The notes under the pieces: model-generated | Told to the model about the DNA's origin: nothing | Seen by the model: only the letters and a program-made list of their open reading frames with translations | Database searches by the model: none | Source: Cichorium intybus | Lineage: Eukaryota > Streptophyta > Magnoliopsida > Asterales > Asteraceae | Length of the DNA stretch: 64,000 nucleotides | Reading direction: 5' to 3' | NCBI GenBank assembly: GCA_023525715.1 | Contig: CM042013.1 | Coordinates: 71,826,994-71,890,993, forward strand | Part shown: piece after piece, positions 24,081 through 33,434 of the stretch | Layout of the letters: every line of letters begins with the position of its first letter | Position numbering within the stretch: position 1 is the first letter of the stretch | Program-made: the position numbers and the translations under genes

Positions 24081-24601
24081 CTACCTTTCAATCTACAATG
24101 TCTTAATTACAAAAAGTAAAACTGAAAGTAGAATGCCATAACAGAAATAAACGAAAGTAGGATGATATAATGAACAAATAAACGATAGTACGTTGCTATA
24201 TCTTGCATTTAAATTTAACATTTAAGATTTAACTTTTTATTTTCTTTTTGCATCAAAAGTCGGATATGGAACCAGACATGGCTGTCAAGTTTCTTTTATA
24301 AACCATGTAATTATGAGCTTTTTGTGAAGCAATCACTCAACATGGAGATGGCTATTCTCATGGCAAGGGTGCGTATTATTCTTTTTTGTCAAAAATAAAG
24401 AAAAAACCATTAATTTTATTTTGCTATTTTTTAATTAATGACACATTTGTTTGTGAAAATTGGTAGAATTCAGGAATGGATTGGATACTTCATCTTGACA
24501 CTGATGAATTAATACATCCAGCTGGCGGTGGGGAATATTCTTTAAGGAAGTTGCTTCATGATATTCCACGCGATGTGGATATGGTTGTGTTTCCAAATTA
24601 T

Positions 24602-25257
24602 GTAAGTTTTGTGACGGAATTGGAATTGCTGATTCCATTCCGTAGTATGTTTGGTTGTTGGATAAATGAAATTCTTCAAATTCCTTGTTTGAAGGATGTC
24701 ATTATTCTTACCGAAGGTGGAATGAATTTAATTCCATTCTTTCTTTTTTTAATTAAGAGAAATCATAGATACACGATTATATTTTGGTGAATTTTGCGTT
24801 TTAACCACTTATAAAATTAATTTTTTCCAAGCAGAATTTTAGAAGTTTCAACAATTTTCATGTTTAATTATTTTTACTATATATCAAGTTAAAATGGTTA
24901 ATCTAGAAAATTACCGGTGAAGCCTGATGTAACATAACATGTCAAAATGGTTAATTTGGAAATTTTATGGTTTGATTGCAAAAAATAACATATTAGTGGT
25001 TAAACCGCAAATCTGCCCGATATATATAATTTTTCTTTTTGTAATTTTCCCTTTTATTAAAGGACAAAATACCTTCTATACATATATTGAAATGTAAAAA
25101 CATAAACTCTATTTTATATATTTGTGACAAACAAAAAAACTAAAATGTAAATAAAATTCGAAAAATTATATTTTACATATTATTGAGTTCCATTGCATTT
25201 CTTGCCAACCAAACGCATTATGATTCCTACAAAATTACCAGTGAAGCCCGTTTCCAT
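24602..25257. other. Flank shared with block B copies
   Basis: Closely related to 50938-51540 and to 55131-55730. No gene. Confidence 0.6.
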
Positions 25258-25565
25258 TCCTCCAAAATGATAAAAATAGTTCCTGTGAGAAAAGTTTACA
25301 GAAATAGTCCCTATGTAACAAAGTTACAGAAACAATCCCCATCTAAGAAGATATTACAGAAATAGTCCCGGTGTAGGAGAAAGTTACAGAAATGGTAAGA
25401 AAAAATTACGGAAATGGTCCCGGTGTAGGAGAAAGTTACAGAAATGGTCCATGTGTGTAAGATAGAGTTAAAGAAATGGTCCATGTATCTAAGACAAAGT
25501 TAAAGAAATGGTCCCTGTTTAACAAAGTTACAGAAATGGTCCATGTGTGTAAGATGAAGGTATTG
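25258..25565. repeat. About 30-bp minisatellite
   Basis: Around ten units of the type GTCCCTGTGTAGGAGAAAG plus TTACAGAAATG. The same array is at 52437-52880 and 55735-56070. Confidence 0.85.
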
Positions 25566-25667
25566 TCAGAAAAATAATGTAATTTTACCATTTTAACAAT
25601 TTAGCCACTGAACTATTACTTTTTATCGATTCAGCCACCAAACTTTTATTATAATAATCATAAGAAA

Positions 25668-25875
25668 ATCTAATTCTAGCATTATACTTGCATTTTTTTC
25701 TTATTAGGACATTGAAAAATCTACACAATTATAGCAGTGAAAATTTCTTTGTATATGAATGGCGTTGCTAATTTTTGGTGGATTTGTCAAAGTACAATGT
25801 TCTAATAAGAATAAATGATAGGAAGATGTAATAATAAACAAATCAATGGTAGTATGACGTTATTTCTTGCATTTA
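25668..25875. repeat. Foldback MITE copy (family 1)
   Basis: Arms TCTAGCATTATACTTGC ... AAAGTACAATGTTCTAATAAG, ending in GTTATTTCTTGCATTTAA. Its counterpart in block B is 56176-56390. Confidence 0.6.
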
Positions 25876-26155
25876 ATCCTAATCTTATCACTTCTTTACC
25901 ACCAATATTTTCTAATTTAAACTTATCGAATTTGTGGTCCAAGTAAATTTGTTAGTAGTTATTATAATGCATTATACTAGGGAAAAATACCGAAAAACAT
26001 AACGTAATTTCATCAATATATTGATTTAGCCATTGAATTATTAGTGAAAGTACAAATACGTTTCTATATGTTGTTCTCACTAAAATTGCAAAGTAGTTGA
26101 AAAAGGAAAACCATATGGATTCCTACTATATAATGAAACCAAATTTTTTGTTTTA

Positions 26156-26640
26156 GGCATGAAGATGCATATGAGTTTTTAAGCTTCATATAAGTTTTTA
26201 AGCTTCATGATGCAATAAAAAGGATACACAAGTTTCTTCCTTTAGAGCTTAATGCAATTTGATTGGGACTGAGATTGATGTCAATGGGACAAAATATTGC
26301 AACTTACATTGGATCTAAAGGCACTAATGTCTTTTGCAATACAAGAGATATACCGTGAGTCACCATGCCACTTTGTTAGAAAATTACGAGAAACATCCTC
26401 AGCCGATGCTTGTTACCCAAGAAATCAGCCGATGCTTGTTACCCAAGAAATCAATGGTTCCGATTTGATGATGCTTTCGTCATTGCAATTGAGACAAATA
26501 AAGTCTTACATGACCAAGCCTATATCCTCTTGACTTATGGGGTTGCTAGAGTGGCGAGAGTTTGTAGGCCGGAAATTGTTGCCGGAAAGGTGATGTCATC
26601 ATGTCATCACGGAAGTTTGTTGAGGAAATATAACGATTGA
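26156..26640 (+). pseudogene. Ubiquitin-specific protease fragment (block A)
   Basis: After TTTTAG the frame reads RHEDAYEFLSFM, the conserved QEDAHEFL segment of plant UBP deubiquitinases. Further on, NQWFRFDDAFVIAIETNKVL and HDQAYILL match the C-terminal box of the same catalytic domain (W.RFDD..V.......VL..QAYILFY). The Cys box and the His box are missing, and frameshifts separate the parts. This copy also has a 17-22-bp duplication (TTTTTAAGCTTCATATAAG) and a duplicated GCCGATGCTTGTTACCCAAG that block B lacks. Confidence 0.7.
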
Positions 26641-26644
26641 GTTT

Positions 26645-28766
26645 GGTTGATTGTTGAAGCAAAGATGGTTTGCTGTGAGGTTTATTGTTTGTCTTGTATG
26701 TAGAGTATTTATGTACATTCTTATCTTCTATGTCATGAGAGATTTGAATTATCGGAGGTTATTTACGTGTTTATTTAAGCATTTTAGTTTTTTCTCGTGT
26801 TTCTATCTTGTGTTTGGTTACAATTTAGGAAAATTGATCCAAAATTCAACCCATATAGTTTTTTAGTTAAAAAAAAAATACAAATATCATAGCGATTGAA
26901 ACAAAATTTAAGCACGAGTGCTCAAAAGTGTTTTAGTAATTTAGAGAGTGACTATAATTTTCGGTTAACATTGATCCGAAATTGATTCCGATTCAACCGC
27001 AAATGCTTTCCTTACAAAAATTGTAAACCTCATCATTTGGATGATGTATACCAAATATATTTCAAAGATCCATCATGCAACAAAATTGAGATGAAATTAA
27101 AATTTGAATTCGTGTTTGTGTCGGGTGCAAAAACACGACATCGTGTAATGTTCGTGTTTGTGGTCAAAATTTGACATGATATTAGCATGGTATTAACTTG
27201 TGTTTGTCGTGTTTTTTATAATTAATTATGAATTAAACAAACTAAATGTTTCATTATTCCAAATCAACAACTTTAACACTTGATTATAAGTTTTACCCGA
27301 TAAGTATCCTTACATTGTGTTTTTTTTTTTTTTTTATTATGTAGCAATTTTTTGGTTATGTAGCAATTTTTTATTATGTGGCACTTTTTTCATCTGCTGT
27401 CATCAAACGTAAATTAGACATCTACACCAATTTTTGCCAATATGCACACTGTAAAGTTACCAACTTGTATCTAAAAATTGAGTTAAACAAAAGCACAAAA
27501 CCATTTTGTGTTATAATGCAGCTCTAAACAACCCATTTACATATAAAATCCCAAACAGAAATACCAAATAAAATTGTATGTTAATATTAAATGCATGTAA
27601 GTACAAATGATGAACCCATACACAGTTCATCAACCATTGATCCCAAATTTTGAAAACATTCGCTTCTCTTGCATGGTGTAGAATGTAGATAGCCTTGATC
27701 CAACTTTCACCTATAGGAAATTGAGAAACTTTTTAGAATAATACCCATTTATAGAAACATGCCAAGATGGCATAAAACCGAATATTTGTTGATATGATTT
27801 TATAAACAATCTCTTCCATTAATCAGCAATGAGAACAACGAAGTTGGGAAAGCATTTGTAGAGTTTAGAATGTGTAGACTTATATCAGAATTTATATACT
27901 TGAAATATGATATCAAGACAATCAGAAAAGGATAACCTCACAAAAAGACAATTAGTCATTCTATACAAAGTCTGACCATATCTTTACCAAAATAGAATGA
28001 AGTTTTAATATCAGATGGAGTAATTCTAACCTCAAAATTTATATAATTTTGTAAGAATATCTGATATTATATAACTAACATTACAAAAGGATTAAGATGG
28101 TGCTAAACTTTTACAAATATTTATCAAAGTCAATATCTTAAAGAGAGTGGGTTTGACCAAAAAGCTCAAAGTTTGTAGATTGTAGTCCAAATTGTATACA
28201 ATTTACAATTTCGTTATGTTTTCTAGCAATTCTTTTAAAAATGGAAAGAAAACAAAAAGATGTTGCTGTGCAATCTGATAAACTAATACAGTTGCAACCT
28301 CTATATCAGTAAGATACAAGCATTCATTCGATTCTTCCATAAATGGACACATAGCAACTTAAAGTTCTACTAAAACAAAAAAGCTATTCAGTTTACTGCA
28401 CTTATAGTTTTTTCTTCTTTCAGGAACAATTGGATGAATCTTATCAACAAACAAAAGAAACTGAGTTTCAACATTAAAGTTTTTAATAATTTGGGCAAAT
28501 TATGGAAAAGTTAAAAATACATAAACTGCACCTTACCTAATAAGGAATACTACATTTATCAAAAAAAAAAAAAACAGAAAAATATTTGTGATGTTTACTA
28601 TAAGAAGATGGACGTAATCTAAAATCCAAAGACGGATACAAGTTGTAGAAGTTAAAACCTTCTTTTTGTTAACAGATATTAATTTTAAAATATTATTAAA
28701 ATTAATAACCTGAATTAAGTTGTTATTTAAGAGAAGGATGATTGGCAAGGAAATGGCATACCTTTT
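26645..28766. other. NLR 3' flank shared with block B
   Basis: Closely similar to 57114-59192. No open gene. Poly-T at 27320 and poly-A at 28561 are simple tracts. The stop codon of the NLR is followed by AAAAGGTATGCC, a plausible 5' splice site, so part of this region may be a 3' UTR intron. Confidence 0.5.
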
Positions 28767-31700
28767 CTAATACACCCGTATTGTCAAATTTGATGGGCCG
28801 GAAGTTGGCTTAAGATCTCTAATCTTCGGGCAAAACATAATTCCAAGTGTTTTAAGGCAGGGGAGGTGTTGTAAGACCTCTGAAAATGATTCCACATCCG
28901 TAAAATTATAGAGCTCTAGAGTAACCAGAGATGGTGGAAGAAGAAAAGATGATGATGGAGTAGTAGTCTTATTCACATCCTCTGCCATTGCAAATGAAAC
29001 CACTCCTGAATTTCCGCCATATAAGTATAGTTCAACTAGTGAGGTTGGAAAATTCTGCGGGCCCCACTCTGACATGGGCTTCTTTAACCATCCTATCCTT
29101 AGTATCCTTAAATTAGGAGGCCACGACCCACAAGGAAAGGAGTTGTCCATACTTGGACATTCATATATAATCATTTCTTCCAAAGATGTGAGACATTGAA
29201 AATGCTCATGAGGAAATGACTTCAGATTCTTGCAAAATCTGATATCAAGAGATTTTAGGCGAGACATGGGGAGAAAACCGAAATCTTTGGCTGGAATGGG
29301 TTTGGGTTGTATGTTATCACAATCACTGACTATCGATTCAGTGAGAGGGGATGGGTGCTCCTGCACTGCTGAGAGGCTTAAGGATGTCAATGAACCACAA
29401 CCCCAGATCCTCAAACCCTCAACACTATTTGGACAACTGTAACTCTCCAATGCGTCACAACACCAAAACAACACTTGTTTAAGAGACTTAATGCTAATCC
29501 CAGAATCAACCTCTTTCTCTGCTGATGAAACCAACTTTCCACAATGCCATACTTCCAACTTCTGTAAACTTACAAGATTTCTGCATGCTTCTGATTCTCG
29601 TTCCCACAAGTATCTCAGTTCATCACATCTGTCGAAAGATAGCTCTTCAACTGCCCCAAGATGAATTAAATGTTCTCCATGCAGTTGAGTAAGTCCTTTA
29701 ACATCCTCCATTGTTAATTCAACAAGTGATGAAGATGCACCAAGCATGCTTTTTAACACCGCTTCCGAACATTCTTCTATATGTAAAACCCGAAGTGAAG
29801 GAATCATTCTGATAGACACTTCAGCTAGTTCTGGACAACGTATTAAAGAGATCTCATGAAGACGAGGAAATGATCTAGGAGTTCCATGTTCATTGCCACT
29901 ATTAATCGACCATCTCTGCCAACCTTCCATATCTTCAAATTTCAGAACTTCAAGTGATGGAAATGCAATGCCAAGATTAGAATCAGTAGGTGCAAGAAAC
30001 TCAAAACCCACAGTCTTCACCTCATTCATCCTTTCAACAACCAATTTCTTAAGAGACCTTAGATGTCCAAGTGTTGGTAAGTGTGTACTTCTACAACCAA
30101 GTAATGTAAGCTCTGTTAACTGATCAAACGAGGGATCGCCAACCCAACTAGGAAATCTTGTTCCCTTGTAGGACAATATCGTGAGGTTTTTTAAGTTAGG
30201 ATGAGGCCTTAATTCTTGAAGTACTTCATATTCAATCATTTCATTCTGAGAATCATTAGACTCATTACCCCAATCCATCTCCAAAACATCAAGACCCTTC
30301 TTCTGATGTAAGTTTGCATCTTTCGCTTGCATTGGGTTTATCACTTTGTCCAGCCCCATAATGGAAAGTCGACCTTCAAGATCCGATAGGCCCTTAAGAT
30401 CGAATATTTTGAACCCGTCACCTTCGTCAATAATGACCTTGGTTAGAGTTTGTAGACTCGTCAACCCACCGATCCCTAAGGGCATCTTGTTCAATCGTGG
30501 AGTACCACTTACGTCGAGATGTCGCAGGTTTTTTAGCTTTGCAAAACTTTTTGGCAAGCTTGATAACTTATCACAATTATTAACAAACAAGCTCTGTAGA
30601 TTATAAAGGTCGCTCACTTCTTCTGGCAAACATGTGATACGAGTAGAAGAAAAATGAAGATACCGTAGATGCTTGAGACTAGCAATCGATTGTGGTACAT
30701 CAGTGATGCTAGATCCGTCTAGTCTTAGTACCCTTAGGAACTCTAGTTTACAAAGTAATTCAACATGAACATTCTTTAACTGCTGATCCGACAATGTTAA
30801 GAAAGTTCGCAAACGTGTAGCACTTTGTAATTCCTCAAGCTTTGTATATGATCCAAATGGTTGACCTGAAAGTGAAAAGTGTCGAAGCTTCTCAAAAGTT
30901 TCATTTGTTTCGGATCCACCATCCAATCTACAGAAAAAGTCTCCCGCAACACTTGTGGCCAAATCGTTTATCAGGTCATGCATTGTATATTCGAACTTGT
31001 CATTTGTTGAAAGTTGAAAAAAGGATCTTGAATGTAGCTCTTCGAAATACCGATGACCCAAACTCTCCATTGACTTTGATTTTGACAAAAATCCCTCTGC
31101 CATCCACAATAAGACCAATTTATTCTTTTCAAACACAAAGTCCTTGGGAAATAGGGAGCAGTATGCAAACAACAACTTTAAATGTGAAGGAAGATGATAG
31201 TAGCTTAGTCTTAGAGCCGGAAGAATCTCACTTCCATCATCTATTTCCCATATCTCACTCTTCAACAATTTCTCCCATTTATCACCATTTGTATTTCCCT
31301 TCAAGACCCTCCCAAGCGTTTTCAAAGCCAAAGGAAGTTTACCACATTTTTTGACAATACCTTCACCAAGCAACTTAAGTGTTGGATGTTTGTCAAAGTT
31401 GTTTTCACCAACCGCTTGCTGAGCAAATAATGACAGTGCGTCTTCATTTGACAAAACTTCCAGACTATAAGATTCCTTCGAGTCCATCACTGATGCAACC
31501 CTAGTACTCCGGGTTGTCACAATGATTCTACTTCCAGGTGCCCCTGCAAGAAGAGGGCTTTGGAGGACTTCCCACTTCCTATGGTCTTCGTTCCATACAT
31601 CATCCAGTACAAGTAGGAACCTCTTTTTTGAAAGTTTTTCTTTAAGGGCCACATGAAGCAAATCTAGATTAGCAAAATCTTCAATTTTCCCAGTTACTGC

Positions 31701-32462
31701 TTGGAAAATAGCCTTGCTAATGTTAAAGACATCCAACTCTTCAGAGACACAAACCCATGCTCTCACTTCAAAGTGATCTTTCACATTCTCCTCGTTATAC
31801 AAAACTTTGGCAAGAGTGGTTTTGCCTATTCCACCCATACCAACTATCGACACTATGCTTACATTTTGATCAATTTCTTCATCCCCCAACAACTTCCCCA
31901 TCAATGCCACTTTCTCCCCATCCCGGCCCATGATTTTGGACTCATCAACCAGTGAAGTTTGCTCCAACCATCCCTCTGTTATATACGACCTTTCAACATT
32001 CACGTGCACATTCAGACCCAGATCATTTCTCTGGTCAACAAGATTACGTAATTTGGTGGTGATCTCATCTAGCTTAGAACTCATCTGCCGACCATACATG
32101 ATGTTGCGAGGAGTGAAATTAGTACAGCAAGTTGGGACGAACTTCAATACCTTACTAGTGCTGGTGCTGGAACGAGCTTCTTGATTCAACTTGAGTCGCA
32201 GATCTTCGGTGGCCAAATCATCGAGTACATCGTCTATGTCGTAAGCCAAATCCTGGAGATTGTTCACCCACAATTCAACAGCTTTGTCTGTTATGTGCTT
32301 CTGGCTTGCATCAGCAAGCACGGCTTGGATCAGGGGCAAGGTTTCCTTCCATTTGTTCAGCTGAGAATCGACCCCTTTGGATCGAGCCACCTTCGACAAG
32401 GCACCGGATAACAGCTTCTCACACAGCACAGTGACGATGGCGGTAACAGCGATTTCAGCCAT
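28767..32462 (-). CDS. CC-NBS-LRR disease-resistance protein (RPP13-like/R3a-type)
   Basis: Intracellular immune receptor of the non-TIR class, 1231 residues from the start I chose (MAEIAVTAIV at 32462; the open frame extends 23 codons upstream but those lack family similarity). Coiled-coil domain about 1-160 with an EDVID-type motif DIDDVLDDLA (75-84). NB-ARC: P-loop GMGGIGKTT (208-216), kinase-2 LLVLDDVW (283-290), RNBS-B GSRIIVTTR (310-318), GLPL-type CGKLPLAL (373-380), RNBS-D FAYCSLFPKDF (432-442) and MHDL (494-497). Trp at the end of kinase-2 fits a CNL. LRRs fill about 550-1200. All switch residues are present and the single exon is uninterrupted, so it may be functional. It lies convergent to the KOB1-like copy. 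Its partner in block B is broken. The pathogen recognised cannot be told from sequence. Confidence 0.95.
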   Translation of the reverse strand: MAEIAVTAIVTVLCEKLLSGALSKVARSKGVDSQLNKWKETLPLIQAVLADASQKHITDKAVELWVNNLQDLAYDIDDVLDDLATEDLRLKLNQEARSSTSTSKVLKFVPTCCTNFTPRNIMYGRQMSSKLDEITTKLRNLVDQRNDLGLNVHVNVERSYITEGWLEQTSLVDESKIMGRDGEKVALMGKLLGDEEIDQNVSIVSIVGMGGIGKTTLAKVLYNEENVKDHFEVRAWVCVSEELDVFNISKAIFQAVTGKIEDFANLDLLHVALKEKLSKKRFLLVLDDVWNEDHRKWEVLQSPLLAGAPGSRIIVTTRSTRVASVMDSKESYSLEVLSNEDALSLFAQQAVGENNFDKHPTLKLLGEGIVKKCGKLPLALKTLGRVLKGNTNGDKWEKLLKSEIWEIDDGSEILPALRLSYYHLPSHLKLLFAYCSLFPKDFVFEKNKLVLLWMAEGFLSKSKSMESLGHRYFEELHSRSFFQLSTNDKFEYTMHDLINDLATSVAGDFFCRLDGGSETNETFEKLRHFSLSGQPFGSYTKLEELQSATRLRTFLTLSDQQLKNVHVELLCKLEFLRVLRLDGSSITDVPQSIASLKHLRYLHFSSTRITCLPEEVSDLYNLQSLFVNNCDKLSSLPKSFAKLKNLRHLDVSGTPRLNKMPLGIGGLTSLQTLTKVIIDEGDGFKIFDLKGLSDLEGRLSIMGLDKVINPMQAKDANLHQKKGLDVLEMDWGNESNDSQNEMIEYEVLQELRPHPNLKNLTILSYKGTRFPSWVGDPSFDQLTELTLLGCRSTHLPTLGHLRSLKKLVVERMNEVKTVGFEFLAPTDSNLGIAFPSLEVLKFEDMEGWQRWSINSGNEHGTPRSFPRLHEISLIRCPELAEVSIRMIPSLRVLHIEECSEAVLKSMLGASSSLVELTMEDVKGLTQLHGEHLIHLGAVEELSFDRCDELRYLWERESEACRNLVSLQKLEVWHCGKLVSSAEKEVDSGISIKSLKQVLFWCCDALESYSCPNSVEGLRIWGCGSLTSLSLSAVQEHPSPLTESIVSDCDNIQPKPIPAKDFGFLPMSRLKSLDIRFCKNLKSFPHEHFQCLTSLEEMIIYECPSMDNSFPCGSWPPNLRILRIGWLKKPMSEWGPQNFPTSLVELYLYGGNSGVVSFAMAEDVNKTTTPSSSFLLPPSLVTLELYNFTDVESFSEVLQHLPCLKTLGIMFCPKIRDLKPTSGPSNLTIRVY

Positions 32463-32531
32463 TGGAATTTGGAGAAAAGGAAGATCGTTTTTTGAGGGTT
32501 TTGATTTCAAAGGATAAAGATTAGGTAGCAA

Positions 32532-32653
32532 AAGGGTATATGCTGAATACAGAGTCGACTGTCAAGTAATCAACCATTAGGTGATAAGATATTCATGTCC
32601 ACATGTTTTTTATTTTTTTATATAATATTTATTTGAAGTTCATTTTGTTTGTA
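32532..32653. promoter_or_regulatory. Upstream region of the NLR
   Basis: About 190 bp between the NLR start codon and a Helitron end. The promoter of this gene must be short or include Helitron sequence. No certain TATA box. Confidence 0.3.
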
Positions 32654-32690
32654 CTAGTTGTATACCCGCGCAATGCGGCGGGACACAAAT
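32654..32690 (-). mobile_element. Helitron 3' terminus, minus strand
   Basis: Read on the minus strand: stem CCCGC, 8-nt loop, GCGGG (32682-32665), then TATACAACTAG ending at 32654, followed by T. Same stem, loop and spacer length as the end at 20158. The body would extend to higher coordinates; its 5' end is not identified. Confidence 0.7.
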
Positions 32691-33223
32691 TGTTAAGGGT
32701 AAGCATCACGCAATTCGGTTTGATGTTTTACTAAAACGAACCAAAAACAATAGAATTTAATAACTCGTTCGCTGGCGTGGCATGCCGATGTGACACATCT
32801 ACCCTCCAAAAATCTACCTTGCAACCAAAAAACTTTCAAAGTCATGTGTACCACTATCAAATGTTGATGGGATATAAAGTATATCTGTGAAAATACATCA
32901 ATTATTTAATTACAATAATTAGCTTGATGAATTAAGTACTTAATTTGGACAACTATATTGTCGAATTCTTTTTAGAATATAAGGACAAAATCTTGATTTA
33001 ATCTGAAAAAGAAAAATGTGTTTATTGTTTAAAAGATGGATGCAAGCATGCTTTTTAGATTATTAGTTGATATATCAAATAAAAAATGATAAAATTAAAA
33101 AAAAAATTAAAAACATATTGTGCATAAAATTTTGTAGAGTTATTAAAACAAAAACACAATTTACATATCTTATGCAAAATTCATGCTTTTGTCAAAATTG
33201 GAACTCAACCGACTTCCTAGTTC

Positions 33224-33434
33224 ATTTTTACCACCATTATTCCTCAATAGTTATGTTAGATATGAGAAATATGATATATCCAAAAAATAATATTATTCTT
33301 TTTAGTTGTTGGTCTCCAAGTATTCTCACTTCTTTTTATCACCATTATTTCTCAATAGTTATATTAGGTATGAGATATATGATATATCCAAAAAGTTATT
33401 ATTATTTTTTAAGTTGATGGTCTCAAAGTATTCT
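33224..33434. repeat. About 105-bp tandem duplication
   Basis: 33224-33324 and 33327-33434 share CACCATTATT.CTCAATAGTTAT and GATATATCCAAAAA, ending GGTCTC.AAGTATTCTC. AT-rich, non-coding. Confidence 0.75.

Larger units (their letters stand above)
21131..24601 (+). pseudogene. KOBITO1/ELD1-like glycosyltransferase, truncated copy (exons 1-5 only)
   Basis: Exons 21131-21466, 22193-22342, 22455-22507, 24260-24368 and 24467-24601 join in phase with intact GT/AG borders and match exons 1-5 of the full gene in block B. Exons 6-11 are missing; after exon 5 the sequence continues as the flank of the exon 4-5 fragment found in block B at 54.8 kb. At exon 5 this copy agrees with that fragment (AGGAATGG, GTAAGTTTTGTGACG), whereas exon 4 has the full-length form. 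Exon 4 also changes N-E-T-W to N-Q-T-W. Intron 3 carries MITE-derived repeats and a 0.75-kb insert. Translation past exon 5 would stop within the intron, giving about 260 residues without the conserved C-terminal half. Confidence 0.88.
20955..32531. repeat. Segmental duplication block A
   Basis: From GGACCTAAATCTG at about 20953 through the KOB1-like exons, the ubiquitin-protease fragment and the NLR gene, this block is the partner of 43425-64000. Unit order and orientation are the same. It lacks the MULE and the gag-type LTR element present in block B, and lacks KOB1 exons 6-11. Confidence 0.9.

Noticed and set aside
30842..31354. Plus-strand open frames within the NLR gene (also 29230-30606, 31701-32411)
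   Set aside because: Antisense shadows of the NLR coding strand.
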